A stretch of 64,000 bases of DNA from Nonomuraea coxensis DSM 45129 (GTDB lineage Bacteria > Actinomycetota > Actinomycetes > Streptosporangiales > Streptosporangiaceae). Below, piece by piece: positions 18,341 through 27,543 of this stretch (within the stretch, counting starts at the first letter, position 1; each line of letters starts with the position of its first letter). The position numbers and the translations under genes were made by a program. The stretch spans positions 2,708,501 to 2,772,500 of the forward strand of contig NZ_CP068985.1 of the NCBI RefSeq assembly GCF_019397265.1. Direction: 5' to 3'. Below the pieces are notes generated by a model. It searched no databases. It was not told the DNA's origin and was given only the letters and a program-made list of their open reading frames with translations.

Positions 18341-19623
18341 CCTGTTCCTCCCTTGTCTTCTCCGGGGTCCGCCCGGGACGGGGACGCCGGGTCCGGGGCC
18401 CGCAGCACGAGCGCCGCGGTGAACCCGCCGTACCCGCGGGCCAGGACCAGCGCCGTGCGCAGGGGCAGCTCGCGGGGCCGGCCCGTCACCAGGTCGATGT
18501 CGCAGCCAGGGGCCAGGGTGTCCGGCCCCGCCGTGTACGGGATCAGGCCGTCCCGCAGGGCGAGCAGCGCGGTGGCGATGTCGAGCGACGCGCCGCCCCC
18601 GTAGAGCCGGCCCGTCAGCGTCTTCGGCGCGGTCACCGGCACGCCGCGCGGGCCGAACACCTCCGTGATCGCCCGCGCCTCGGCCAGGTCCTCCTCGGCC
18701 ACGCCGGCCGCGTCGGCGAACACGACGTCCACCTCGGACGGCGGGCAGCCGGCGTCCTCCAGCGCGCGCTCCATCGTGCGCCGCAGGACCGGCGGCCGGG
18801 ACGATCCCGGCGGGGGGTCGAAGCCGGCCGCGTACCCGGCGATCGTCCCGTAACCGCCCCCGGCGCCCCGCGCGCTCGCGCTCTCCGCGCTCTCCACGAT
18901 CAGCATGGCCCCGCCCTCGCCCGGGACGTGACCCGAGGCGTGCGCGTCGAACGGCAGATAGGCCCGCGCCTGGTCGTCCACCCGCGACAACCTCCCGTTG
19001 CTGAGCTGGGCGACCAGCCCGTACGGGCACAGCGGCGCGTCCGTCCCCCCGCTGACCACGAGCCGCGAGCCGAGCCTGATCAGCCGCCGCGCCTGCCCGA
19101 AGGCGTCGATCCCGCCGGCCTGCTCGGAGCAGATCACGCCGCACGGCCCGCGCATCCCGTGCCTGATGGACACCTGGCCGGTCGTCGCCGCGTAGAACCA
19201 GGCGATCGACTGGTAGGCGCTGACCCACGAGGGGCCGTTCAGGTACAGGCGTTCCATCTCGTGCTGGCCGAACTCCGTGCCGCCCGACGAGCTCGCCGTG
19301 ACCACGGCCATGTCGTAGTCGTCGAAGCCGGCCGGGTCCACGCGCGCGTCCTCCAGCGCGGCGGCCGCCGCCGCCAGCGCCATGTGCGTCCAGTGGTCCG
19401 TCTGCGGGATCAGCCTGCTCGGCACCTGCTCCCTCGCCAGGAAGCCCGGCACCTGCCCGGCCAGCCGGACCGGGTACGGCGTCGGGTCGAAGCGGCTGAT
19501 CCGCCCGATGCCGCTCTTGCCCGCCACGACCGACTGCCAGTGCGCCTCGGTGCCGATCCCGGTCGGCGCCACGACGCCGATCCCGGTCACCACGGCCTCG
19601 ACGGCGGCGCGAGACGTGCTCAT
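18337..19623 (-). CDS. Chain-length factor (ketosynthase beta)
   Basis: A 428-residue KS-fold protein in which the active-site cysteine is replaced by glutamine (Gln168 in CSEQAGGIDAF), the hallmark of type II PKS chain-length factors. It pairs with a ketosynthase alpha to set chain length. In almost all known clusters the alpha gene is directly upstream and overlaps it. Here the upstream neighbour is a DUF1772 gene after a 79-base gap holding SARP-like repeats and a -10 element, so this gene starts its own transcript. An AAAGGGA ribosome site precedes the ATG. Confidence 0.96.
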
Positions 19624-19649
19624 CGATGTCCCTTTCTGTCGTCGGCGAC

Positions 19650-19681
19650 AGGCTCGCCCGGCGGCCTGGAACGCCTCTCGA
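19650..19681 (-). promoter_or_regulatory. SARP-type repeats and -10 element of the chain-length-factor operon
   Basis: Minus strand: TCGAGAG (19681-19675) and TCCAGGC (19670-19664), 11 bp apart. Eight bases later is GAGCCT (19655-19650), then about 26 bases to the ATG at 19623. It probably drives the CLF-ACP-cyclase-DUF1772-KR-ABM-ABM operon. Confidence 0.55.
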
Positions 19682-19702
19682 AGCGCGCTGGAGGCCCCAT
19701 GA

Positions 19703-20149
19703 TCAGCCTGTGATCGCCCCGACCGCGTTGGCCAGCGCGGCCAGCACGGCCAGCGCCGTCCTGAGGAGATGCCAGCGCCGCCACAGCGGCCGCGGGTCGC
19801 GCCAGCCGGCCGGGATCGTCCAGTCGGGCAGGGACTTGACCCTGCGGTTGATCGGCACGTTGCAGAAGTGCGAGACCACGGAGACCGCGGCCAGCAGGAC
19901 CGCGGCCGCCGCGAACCACGGCCGCCCCGCCGCCGGCGCCGCCGCGAGGACGACGTCGGCCGCGGTCGTGGACAGCACGAGCACCGGCATCGTCGGGTCC
20001 CAGTGGCGGCCGACCAGCTTGTGCGTGTACACGTACCGGTCGGCCGGCATCGCCTGCAGCGCGGGGAAGACGCTCAGCGCCACCGCGAACAGCACGCCCG
20101 CGACGACGCCGCTGCCGACCACGACCGCGACGGACAGCACCTCGACCAT
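19703..20149 (-). CDS. DUF1772 membrane protein, second copy
   Basis: A 148-residue DUF1772 protein with hydrophobic segments and the conserved NVPINRRVKSL motif, clearly related to the copy at 17139-17600 but strongly diverged. It is likely an anthrone-oxygenase-type enzyme acting on a polyketide intermediate. Its ATG shares one base with the stop of the F420-type oxidoreductase gene upstream (TGATG). It is the last gene of the operon that begins with the second ketoreductase. Confidence 0.78.
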   Translation of the reverse strand: MVEVLSVAVVVGSGVVAGVLFAVALSVFPALQAMPADRYVYTHKLVGRHWDPTMPVLVLSTTAADVVLAAAPAAGRPWFAAAAVLLAAVSVVSHFCNVPINRRVKSLPDWTIPAGWRDPRPLWRRWHLLRTALAVLAALANAVGAITG

Positions 20150-21006
20150 CAGGCGAGCGCCACCTTGGCGATCAGATCCAGCTGCTCGGGCTCGTCGGTG
20201 CAGGGGAACAGCAGCAGCTCGTCACAGCCGCCCGCCGCGTACCCCTCGATCGTGCGCCGCAGCCCGGCCTCGTCGGCGATGACGCCCGCGGCCAGGAACT
20301 CGGCCTTCGGCCCCATGTAGGCGTAGTAGTCGAGCAGGTACGCCCGCGCCCGCTCCGCGCCGCCCGGGCCGAGGCTGACGTAGCCGAGGGCCGCCATCCT
20401 GGGCTTGCCCTCCCTGCCCTCCGCCTGCCACAGCTCGCTCAGCCGGCCCACCAGCTCCGGGTACTTGGCCGTCGACCCGCCCGGTGAGATCCAGCCGATG
20501 CCGTGCCTGGCCGCCCTGCGCATCGCGGCGGGCGAATGACCGCCGACCCACAGCGGGATGTCGCCGTTGACCGGGCGCGGGCCGATGCCGGCCGGCTCGC
20601 CTCCTCCCGACCACACCTCCCTGAGACCGTCGATCATGGCGTCCAGCCGGCGGCCGCGGTCGCGGTACGGCACGCCGTTGGCGAGGAAGTCGTCCTCCCT
20701 GCCGCCGGCGGCCAGCCCGACCACCAGCCGCCCGCCCGACAGGCGGTCCACGCTGGCGAGCTGCTTGGCCAGCTCCGCGACGCTCGGCCGGTAGGCGGCG
20801 AGCAGGATCGTGGTCGCCAGCCTGATCCGCTGGGTGACCGCCGCCGCGGCGGCGAGCGCCACGAGGTTGTCGTAGCTGTCGTAGACCATGCGGTCGATGG
20901 TCGCGAGGGTGCTGAACCCGCACTGCTCGGCGCGGCGCGCGAACTCCACGAGCTGACGGCCGTCCGCGCCGGGAACGGTCGTCGGCAGACCGACTCCGAT
21001 GTCCAT
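20149..21006 (-). CDS. LLM-class F420-dependent oxidoreductase
   Basis: A 285-residue luciferase-like TIM-barrel protein; close relatives use F420H2 or FMNH2. Family features are the start MDIGVGLPT, VTQRIRLATTILLAAYR, the SVDRLSGGRLVVGLAAGG segment, and IPLWVGG. It probably reduces or oxidises a quinone or C=C bond of the polyketide. ATG 21006 gives better spacing (7 bases) from AGGAG than the adjacent ATG at 21009. Both overlap the stop of the preceding dehydrogenase gene, so translation is coupled. Confidence 0.87.
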   Translation of the reverse strand: MDIGVGLPTTVPGADGRQLVEFARRAEQCGFSTLATIDRMVYDSYDNLVALAAAAAVTQRIRLATTILLAAYRPSVAELAKQLASVDRLSGGRLVVGLAAGGREDDFLANGVPYRDRGRRLDAMIDGLREVWSGGGEPAGIGPRPVNGDIPLWVGGHSPAAMRRAARHGIGWISPGGSTAKYPELVGRLSELWQAEGREGKPRMAALGYVSLGPGGAERARAYLLDYYAYMGPKAEFLAAGVIADEAGLRRTIEGYAAGGCDELLLFPCTDEPEQLDLIAKVALA

Positions 21007-21911
21007 CATGCTTCTCCTGTCCCTTGGCCGGCCCGGGCCTCGCCCAGGTCGACCGCGGCCATCTCCACCAGGGCGGCCGCGTCGTCGTCGCCTCCCGCGG
21101 CGAGCAGCGGCTCGTAGCGCCGGGCGGCGCACTCGACCGCCGGCAGCCCGATCCCTCGCGCCTTCGCCTCCCTCAGCACGAGGTCCAGGTCCTTGTGCAT
21201 CAGCGCCGAGCGGAACCCGGCGGGGCGGTAGACCCGCTTGCGCATGAAGTCGGCGCGGAAGCCGAGCACGGGGGAGTGCCAGCCGCTGTTGCCGATCACG
21301 TCGAGCAGGAGCTCCCTGTCCATGCCCATCGCCTCGGCGAACGCGACGGCCTCGGCGAGCCCGACCGTCTGCACCCCGAGGACCAGGTTGAGCGCGAGCT
21401 TGAGCACGCCGGCGTTGCCGGCCGCGCCCAGGTAGCGGACCTCCTGCGCCATCGCCTCCAGCACGCCGGCCACCTCGTCCAGATGGGACGTGGGGCCCGC
21501 GGTGAAGACGCGCAGCCTCCCGGCCGCCGCCATCTCGGGGTTGCCGATCACGCACGCCTCCACGCGCCGCACCCCTGCCGGCTCCAGCCGTTCGGCCGCC
21601 CGCCTGGCGTAGGCGGGGGAGACGGTCGTGGTGTCCACGACCGAGGTCCCCGCGCGCAGGCGGGGGAGCAGCTCCCCGAACAGCACGGCCTCGACCGCCG
21701 CCTCGTCGGCGAGGCTGAGCACGACGACGTCGGCGCCCTCGGCCGCCTCCGCCGCCGACGCGGCGACGTCCGCGCCCTGCGCGGCGAGCGGCCCGGCCTT
21801 CTCCGGGGTGCGGTTGAAGACCGTGACGGGAAAGCCCGCGCGCAGGACGGCCCGCGCGATCCCGGCGCCCATGCCGCCGAGGCCGATCACCGCGATCCGC
21901 TGCGCGGTCAC
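21006..21911 (-). CDS. NAD(P)-dependent oxidoreductase, 3-hydroxyisobutyrate dehydrogenase family
   Basis: A 301-residue beta-hydroxyacid dehydrogenase/imine-reductase-like protein. The Rossmann motif GLGGMGAGIA is at the N-terminus, and the C-terminal all-helical domain contains the conserved lysine segment NAGVLKLALN. Family members oxidise 3-hydroxyacids or reduce imines. In this cluster, with an amidotransferase, either a ketone or an imine target is plausible. GTG 21911 is the start. It lies within the tailoring operon between the SchA/CurD and F420-type genes. Confidence 0.85.
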   Translation of the reverse strand: MTAQRIAVIGLGGMGAGIARAVLRAGFPVTVFNRTPEKAGPLAAQGADVAASAAEAAEGADVVVLSLADEAAVEAVLFGELLPRLRAGTSVVDTTTVSPAYARRAAERLEPAGVRRVEACVIGNPEMAAAGRLRVFTAGPTSHLDEVAGVLEAMAQEVRYLGAAGNAGVLKLALNLVLGVQTVGLAEAVAFAEAMGMDRELLLDVIGNSGWHSPVLGFRADFMRKRVYRPAGFRSALMHKDLDLVLREAKARGIGLPAVECAARRYEPLLAAGGDDDAAALVEMAAVDLGEARAGQGTGEA

Positions 21912-21916
21912 GGCGC

Positions 21917-22297
21917 TCAGCTCCCCGCCGGGTGCGTGTCGACGCTGAGCTGGCTGATGCAGCGCATGGTCGCGGCGGCGAAGTACGCCCCGAACCCCTG
22001 CGCGGTGCTGGTGTCGCGCTGCCTCAGCAGGTACGGCGCCAGCTTCTCCTCGATCAGGTGCACGCCCCGCTGCCGGGACATGTGCCGGCCGATCGCCGAG
22101 AAGTCACCCTCGTAGTGGATGACCCTGATCATCACGTCGTCCTTGATGAAGACCGCCGTGCCGAGCAGCTTGCCGACCTCCGCGCCGGACTCGTCCGAGA
22201 TCACGGGCGTGTCGACGCGCTGGAAGTCGGCGAAGATCGCGGCGATCTCCTCCTCATGGCCGGGCTTCACCGGATAGGTGATCGCGGCGTACGGCAT
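21917..22297 (-). CDS. SchA/CurD-like domain protein
   Basis: A 126-residue protein of the SchA/CurD family found in spore-pigment and other type II PKS clusters. The opening YAAITYPVKPGHEEEIA, the central GTAVFIKDDVMIRVIHYEGD and the LAPYL/RDT tail are characteristic. The exact reaction of the family is unsettled; it resembles ABM-type monooxygenases/cyclases. It overlaps the ketoreductase stop by one base (TGATG), and 5 bases separate its stop from the next gene. Confidence 0.85.
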   Translation of the reverse strand: MPYAAITYPVKPGHEEEIAAIFADFQRVDTPVISDESGAEVGKLLGTAVFIKDDVMIRVIHYEGDFSAIGRHMSRQRGVHLIEEKLAPYLLRQRDTSTAQGFGAYFAAATMRCISQLSVDTHPAGS

Positions 22298-23034
22298 CAG
22301 ACTCCTCCATCCACGTTCAGGGTGGCCCCGGAGATGTACCGGGACGTGTCGCCGGCCAGGAAGAGCACCGCTCCCGCGACGTCCTCCGGCCGGCAGATCC
22401 GGCCGAGCGCGGTCATCCCCACGATCCGCTCGACCACCTGCGGCGGCAGCCCCGCGCCCGGCTCCGTCTCCGTCAGCCCGGGCGCGACGAGGTTGACCCG
22501 GATCCCGCGCGGGCCGAGGTCCTTGGACAGGCCGCGGGTGAACCCGATGAGCGCGGCCTTGGACGCGGTGTAGTGCACGCCGTTCGAGCGGCCGCGCAGC
22601 GCCACCGACGATCCGATGTTCACCACCGAGGCCCCGTCGGCGAGCAGGTTCACCGCCGCGTGCGTCACCAGGTAGGCGGCCGTGACGTTGTGCTCCATGA
22701 CCCGCCGCCACTCCTCCTCGCCGAGCTGCTGGAACGGCACGCCGCCGTCCACGCCGACGTTGTTCACCAGCACGTCCAGGCCGCCCAGCGCCTGCCCGGC
22801 GGCCTCGACGAGCTGCGCAGCCCCCTGGCCGGTGGTGACGTCGGCGCGGACGACCCGGTGTCCTTCGCCGTGCTCCTTCAGCGCGCGGGCGAGCTCCTCC
22901 GCGGCCTCGCCGTCGCTGAGGTGGCAGGTGACGACCCGCGCACCCGCGCGGGCGAAGGCCAGCGCCGTGGCGCGGCCGATCCCCCTGGTCCCGCCGGTCA
23001 CGAGCACCCGCTTGCCGGCAAGTCCTTGCTCCAT
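22297..23034 (-). CDS. SDR ketoreductase, second copy
   Basis: A 245-residue SDR with [12 protein letters not shown], catalytic YTASK and C-terminal VDGG, similar in layout to the enzyme at 16352-17104. It likely reduces a polyketide carbonyl. The ATG at 23034 has an extended GGAGGGAGG ribosome site. It opens a five-gene overlapping operon (KR, SchA/CurD, dehydrogenase, F420-type oxidoreductase, DUF1772). Confidence 0.9.
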   Translation of the reverse strand: MEQGLAGKRVLVTGGTRGIGRATALAFARAGARVVTCHLSDGEAAEELARALKEHGEGHRVVRADVTTGQGAAQLVEAAGQALGGLDVLVNNVGVDGGVPFQQLGEEEWRRVMEHNVTAAYLVTHAAVNLLADGASVVNIGSSVALRGRSNGVHYTASKAALIGFTRGLSKDLGPRGIRVNLVAPGLTETEPGAGLPPQVVERIVGMTALGRICRPEDVAGAVLFLAGDTSRYISGATLNVDGGV

Positions 23035-23085
23035 GTGGTCCTCCCTCCGATGACGAGAGCCGATCCGCCGAAGCGGCACCCCACC

Positions 23086-23117
23086 ACCCTCGGCAGCGCC
23101 GATGGGGGCGCGCTCGA
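23086..23117 (-). promoter_or_regulatory. Possible SARP-type promoter of the second ketoreductase operon
   Basis: Minus strand: TCGAGCG (23117-23111), then a poor second repeat CCCATCG 11 bp on, then 8 bases and GAGGGT (23091-23086) as a -10-like hexamer. The second repeat matches only four of seven bases, so this is the weakest member of the set. Confidence 0.35.
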
Positions 23118-23124
23118 AGCGCGG

Positions 23125-24666
23125 TCAGCGGGCGGCGCGCCCCTGCTCGACGCGGTCCGGGCGCGGCGGCGACGGCGCGAGGCCCCGGCTGATCATCCGG
23201 CGGCACAGCCCGAAGCCCAGGCCGCAGAGCGCCGCCACCGAGCCGAGCGTCAGGTAGTACAGCGGCTCCGGCATGACCTGGCTGAGCCGGACGACGCCGC
23301 TGCCGAGCCCGCCGCCGAGCCCGGCGAACAGCCACAGCATGCCGAGCGTGCGCCCCAGGAAACCCTTGGGCAGCACGTCGGCCGCGGCCGAGATGGTCAC
23401 CGCGGCGATGATCACCTCGCCGCAGGCGTGCGTGAGATACACGACGATCAGCCACACCGGCGAGATCCGGCCGCCGCCCGCCGCCACGACGGTGGCGAGC
23501 GACATGATGAGGAACCCGCCGCCGACCAGCCCCAGGCTGAGGGCGAACTTCACCCCCACGTTGTCCCTGCCGCCGATGCGCGGGACCACGAGGGCGATCA
23601 CGGGCGCGAGCACCAGGATGAAGACCGGGGTGGCGACCTGCAGCCAGCTCGCCGGGATGACGAAGCCGGCCACGTCCAGGTCCACGTGGTCGCGGGCGAA
23701 CAGGTTCAGCAGGGACGCCGCGTGCGCGATGATCATCCAGAAGAGCGTGGCGCCGAGGTAGACCGCCAGGAACGTCCGGAGCCGGCGGCGGTCGTCCGGG
23801 CCGAGCTCCGGGTTGCGGTACAGCAGCGCGTACCCGGCGACGGGCACGACGACGCTGAGCACGCCGGTCAGCCCGATCGCCAGCGTCGCGCTCAGCACGC
23901 CGAGCAGGCCCGCCGCGACCAGCACGGCGGCCGGCACCGCGACGCAGTAGACCGTGCGGCGCGCCGCGGCGGCGCGTTCCGCCGGGGTCAGCGGGTTGAC
24001 CGGCCGGTCGCCCACGCCGCCGAACTGCGGCGCGGTCACGGCGAGCTGCACGGAGGTGGCCAGCAGGACGACCGCGGGCACCAGGAAGGCGAGGTGCCAG
24101 CTCACCCGCTCGCCCAGGTAGCCGGTGACCAGCGGGGCGAGCAGCGCCGAGACCTGGGTCGCCACGTACATCAGCGAGATCCCGGCCTCCCGCGCCCGGC
24201 TCCGGTCGCCGAACATGATGTTGATCATCGCCTGGTGGTTGGGCTTGTAGACGGCCCCGCCGATCCCCAGCAGCGGCAGGCCGGCCGCGGTGGCCCAGTC
24301 GGCGGGTACGGCCAGGCACAGGTAGCCCGCGACGCTGGTCAGGCAGCCGGCCAGCAGAGCGCGCCGGTTGCCGAGCAGCCGGTCGCCCACCCAGCCGCCG
24401 ACCAGCGACAGCATGAACATGAACCCGATCCAGGCGCCGAACAGCGACGCCGCGTCCGCGATGTCCAGGCCCAGGCCGCCCCGGGCGCGCGGGGCCGCCG
24501 CGTACAGCACGAGGATGGCCTGGAGGCCGTAGAAGCCGAAGCGTTCGAGCGCGTCGCTGAAGAAGAGCGTGAGATACCAGTTCGGCATGCGCCGCAGCAC
24601 GAGCCGGCCGTCACCGGCGAACTCGACCCCGCCCGCGCCCGCTCTGCCGCCGTCGCCCGCGCTCAC
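23125..24666 (-). CDS. POT/PTR2-family proton-coupled transporter
   Basis: A 513-residue multi-pass MFS protein. The POT-family segment ERFGFYGLQAIL in the first helix and GAVYKPNHQ further on identify the proton-dependent peptide transporter branch rather than a drug:H+ antiporter. Its GTG start overlaps the stop of the FAD monooxygenase (GTGA), so it is part of the cluster. Export of a polyketide-amino acid conjugate or uptake of a peptide-like compound are both possible; export is an inference from position. Confidence 0.85.
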   Translation of the reverse strand: MSAGDGGRAGAGGVEFAGDGRLVLRRMPNWYLTLFFSDALERFGFYGLQAILVLYAAAPRARGGLGLDIADAASLFGAWIGFMFMLSLVGGWVGDRLLGNRRALLAGCLTSVAGYLCLAVPADWATAAGLPLLGIGGAVYKPNHQAMINIMFGDRSRAREAGISLMYVATQVSALLAPLVTGYLGERVSWHLAFLVPAVVLLATSVQLAVTAPQFGGVGDRPVNPLTPAERAAAARRTVYCVAVPAAVLVAAGLLGVLSATLAIGLTGVLSVVVPVAGYALLYRNPELGPDDRRRLRTFLAVYLGATLFWMIIAHAASLLNLFARDHVDLDVAGFVIPASWLQVATPVFILVLAPVIALVVPRIGGRDNVGVKFALSLGLVGGGFLIMSLATVVAAGGGRISPVWLIVVYLTHACGEVIIAAVTISAAADVLPKGFLGRTLGMLWLFAGLGGGLGSGVVRLSQVMPEPLYYLTLGSVAALCGLGFGLCRRMISRGLAPSPPRPDRVEQGRAAR

Positions 24667-26306
24667 CGGGGCTCGCCCGCCTCTGCGGCCGCGTCGTGGC
24701 CGCAGGCGCGCGCGAGGGCGCCGGCGAGCTCGGACTCGGCGTCCGCGGCCGTCGCGGCCGGCCCGGCGGAGCGCCAGGCGACGAAGGCGTCCGGCCGGAC
24801 GAGGACCGCGCCCCCCTCCGAGACCCCGTACGCGCCGGCCCAGTCGCGCTCGACGGACCTCAGGTCGCCGCCCGCGCCCACCCGGTACGCGCGCAACGGC
24901 GCCCCGCCGCGCGCCGCGACCCGTTCCGCCGCCTGCTTCCAGGCGTCACCCTCGCTCCCGGCCAGGAGCACGAAACCATCCCAGAACAGGTCGATCGTGG
25001 ACAGCCGGGCGCCGTCCCGCTCCAGCCAGACGTGGGGCGCCCGCGTCCCCGGCTCCGCGGTCAGCCGCAGGTTGGGCGTGAGCACGGGGCTGTCCGGCAC
25101 CCCCGTGAGCACGTCCGACCGGTAGCGGTAGCCGAGGGTGATGATGATGTCGTCCACCATGGACGCCACCGTCTCCTCGTCCGCGTAGCCGTGCCTGATG
25201 CGGTTGCGCACCATCGCCTGCTCGGCCATGGCCCGCCCGACCCCGCGCCGCTCGGCGTCGTAGCTGTCCAGCAGGGCGTCCCCGCCCCACCCGGACAGCG
25301 CCGCGCCGAGCTTCCACGCGAGATTGTGCGCGTCGTGGATGCCGGTGTTGGCGCCGAAGCCGCCGGCGGGAGGATGCACGTGCGCCGCGTCCCCGACGAG
25401 GAACACGCGCCCGCGCCGGAACGTCTCGGCCACGAGCTGGGCGCCCTGCCACGGCACCTTCGCGACGATCTCCACCTTCATGTCCGGCTTCCCGGCGGCG
25501 GTGCGGACGATGTCGACGCATCGCTCGTCCGGGTAGTCCTCGGGCGTCTCGCCCTTCTCCGGGTAGTACAGCGGCGCGGCCAGCCACGGGTCCACGCCGT
25601 GCAGCCGGGACAGGCCCATGAGCGTGCCCGGCGCCGCCGTGGCGTAGCACAGGATGAACTTGCGGCCCTTGAGCAGCTCCTCCAGCTCGGGGGCGCGGAA
25701 GTAGACGCTCAGCGCGTTGAACACCGTCCCCCGGCCCTCGCGCCGCAGGCCCAGCAGGTGCCGGGTGCGGCTGTTCGCGCCGTCCGCGCCCACCAGGTAG
25801 CCGGCCCTGACCGTGAGCTGCTCGCCGGTCTCCTTGTCCTCGACCAGCGCGGTCACCCCGTCGGCGTCCTGGGTGAAGGACAGCAGCCGGTGGCGGAAGC
25901 GCACCTCGCCGCCCTGCCGGCGTACCAGGTCGACGAGGACCCGCTCGTAGCGGTCCTGCCCGCAGCCCATGACCCGCTCCGGGCTGATCTCCGGGCCGTC
26001 CAGCGACGGCGCCTCCAGCACGACCGCGTCGTCGATCTCGGCGAACGTGTTGACCTGGAGGATCCCGCCCTCGAAGTAGGCGTGTGAGTCGCCGACCTCC
26101 AGCGCGCGGATCTCCCGGTTCACCCCGGCCGCGCGGAACAGCTCCATGGTCCGCGCCTGGAGGCCGGGCGCGCGCGGCAGTTGGGAGGTGCTGTCGCGCT
26201 TCTCGACCAGCAGCGTCGGCACCCCGTGGCACCCGAGGAAGAGGGCGGTTGACAGGCCGACGGGTCCACCGCCCACGACCAGTACCGGAACACGCACGTC
26301 ACTCAT
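24663..26306 (-). CDS. FAD-dependent aromatic polyketide hydroxylase (PgaE/TcmG type)
   Basis: A 547-residue flavoprotein monooxygenase with VLVVGGGPVGL at the N-terminus, the DG motif YLVGADGANS, the GD motif VFLVGDAAHVHPPAGG, and a C-terminal thioredoxin-like domain usual in polyketide hydroxylases. It should hydroxylate a polycyclic aromatic intermediate with NADPH and O2. The ATG at 26306 has AAGGAA upstream. It is the first gene of a two-gene operon with the transporter and is divergent from the second O-methyltransferase. Confidence 0.92.
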   Translation of the reverse strand: MSDVRVPVLVVGGGPVGLSTALFLGCHGVPTLLVEKRDSTSQLPRAPGLQARTMELFRAAGVNREIRALEVGDSHAYFEGGILQVNTFAEIDDAVVLEAPSLDGPEISPERVMGCGQDRYERVLVDLVRRQGGEVRFRHRLLSFTQDADGVTALVEDKETGEQLTVRAGYLVGADGANSRTRHLLGLRREGRGTVFNALSVYFRAPELEELLKGRKFILCYATAAPGTLMGLSRLHGVDPWLAAPLYYPEKGETPEDYPDERCVDIVRTAAGKPDMKVEIVAKVPWQGAQLVAETFRRGRVFLVGDAAHVHPPAGGFGANTGIHDAHNLAWKLGAALSGWGGDALLDSYDAERRGVGRAMAEQAMVRNRIRHGYADEETVASMVDDIIITLGYRYRSDVLTGVPDSPVLTPNLRLTAEPGTRAPHVWLERDGARLSTIDLFWDGFVLLAGSEGDAWKQAAERVAARGGAPLRAYRVGAGGDLRSVERDWAGAYGVSEGGAVLVRPDAFVAWRSAGPAATAADAESELAGALARACGHDAAAEAGEPR

Positions 26307-26407
26307 GGTCGATTCCTTCTTGCTCGACCGAACTGTCCCTGATGTCGTACCGGCGGGTACTCGAAGATCTCTGTCATCTGAAGCAGGCAGGCCGCCGTCC
26401 TCGCGGC

Positions 26408-26450
26408 TCCAACGCCGTTCGAGCGAATCTCCACGCTCACGCCGAACAGT
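26408..26450 (+). promoter_or_regulatory. SARP-type repeats in the O-methyltransferase/FAD-hydroxylase divergent promoter
   Basis: Plus strand: TCCAACG (26408), TCGAGCG (26419) and TCCACGC (26430), exact 11-bp period, then 8 bases and AACAGT (26445-26450) as a -10-like element for the methyltransferase. On the minus strand TGGAGAT, TCGAACG and TGGAGCC (26433, 26422, 26411 downwards) keep the same 11-bp period toward the FAD hydroxylase, but without an obvious -10. Confidence 0.55.
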
Positions 26451-26510
26451 GGGCACGGCCCGGACCACAAGGAGAAGGGCCGCCACGACAGGAGAAGGGA
26501 GCGCCGTGAT

Positions 26511-27518
26511 ATGACGACTGCCACGGCCGGCCGCGACACGGCGGCGGGAATCCTCCGCCTCGGCAACGCATTCTGCGACGCCAAGGCATTGCTCACCGCG
26601 GTCGAGCTCGGCGTGTTCGACGCGCTGCACACCGGGCCGGCCACCGCGGACGAGCTGAGGGAGCGGCTCGGCCTCAACGGCCGCGGCCTCAGCGACTTCC
26701 TCCAGCTGCTCGTCGCGCTCGACCTGCTGACCGAGGACGGCGGGCGCTACCGCAACGCCCCGGGCGCGGACCGGTTCCTGGTGCGCGAGCTGCCGTCGTA
26801 CGTCGGCGGCTTCCTGCTGCGCTCCAACCGCAACCTCTACCCGGCCTGGGGCAAGCTGACCGAGGCCCTGCGCACCGGCGCGCCACAGGCCGCGGGGAGC
26901 TTCGACGACGTCATCGCCGATCCCGGCCTGCTGGGCCAGTTCGTCCGGATGATGGACGCGCTGACCCAGATCATCGGGCCGGAGCTCATCGACGCCTACG
27001 ACTGGTCCGGGCACCGGTCCGTGCTCGACGTCGGCGGCTGCCGGGGCAACCTGGCCGGCCAGATCGTCAAGGCCCACCCCGAGCTGAGCGGGCTCGTGTT
27101 CGACCTCCCGCAGATGGAGCCGTTCTTCGACGAGCACATCGCCGAGATGGGCCTGACCGGACGGGTCGCCTTCCACGGCGGGGACTTCTTCACGGACCCG
27201 CTGCCCGCGGCCGACGTGGTGCTGATGGGCCACGTCCTGCACGACTGGGACGAGTCGCAGCGCCGGGGCCTGGTGCACAAGGCGTACGACGCGGTGAACC
27301 CCGGCGGCACGCTGCTGGTGTACGACCGCATGCTCGACGACGCGCGCAGCAGGGTGGAGAACCTGGTGATCAGCCTGGACATGCTGCTGGTGTCCACGGG
27401 CGGGTCCGAGTACACCTCGGAAGAGCTGCGCGGGCACGCCGAGTCCGCCGGCTTCACCTCGGTGACGGTGACCCCGCTCGGCGACTTCGACACCCTGGTC
27501 GTCTGCCGCAAGGACTGA
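26511..27518 (+). CDS. SAM-dependent O-methyltransferase
   Basis: A 335-residue small-molecule O-methyltransferase with an N-terminal dimerisation/winged-helix domain, SAM-binding DVGGCRGN near 173, and the catalytic His244 in HVLHDWDE. It therefore looks fully active, unlike the paralogue at 6817-7845, which lacks this His. It probably methylates a phenol of the aromatic core. It is transcribed away from the FAD hydroxylase from a shared 204-base region with 11-bp repeats. Confidence 0.92.
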   Translation: MTTATAGRDTAAGILRLGNAFCDAKALLTAVELGVFDALHTGPATADELRERLGLNGRGLSDFLQLLVALDLLTEDGGRYRNAPGADRFLVRELPSYVGGFLLRSNRNLYPAWGKLTEALRTGAPQAAGSFDDVIADPGLLGQFVRMMDALTQIIGPELIDAYDWSGHRSVLDVGGCRGNLAGQIVKAHPELSGLVFDLPQMEPFFDEHIAEMGLTGRVAFHGGDFFTDPLPAADVVLMGHVLHDWDESQRRGLVHKAYDAVNPGGTLLVYDRMLDDARSRVENLVISLDMLLVSTGGSEYTSEELRGHAESAGFTSVTVTPLGDFDTLVVCRKD

Positions 27519-27543
27519 TCCTGCCCGTACGCGGGCGCCGATC

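Noticed and set aside
19678..19695. Plus-strand SARP-like pair (TCGAAGC, TGGAGGC) in the same place as the chain-length-factor promoter
   Set aside because: The spacing fits but no plus-strand gene starts downstream; it arises because the repeats are partly palindromic.
23111..23131. Plus-strand TCGAAGC/TCAGCGG pair near the transporter stop codon
   Set aside because: It lies inside the transporter's 3' end, has mismatches and faces no plus-strand gene; only the minus-strand reading is kept, as a weak site.
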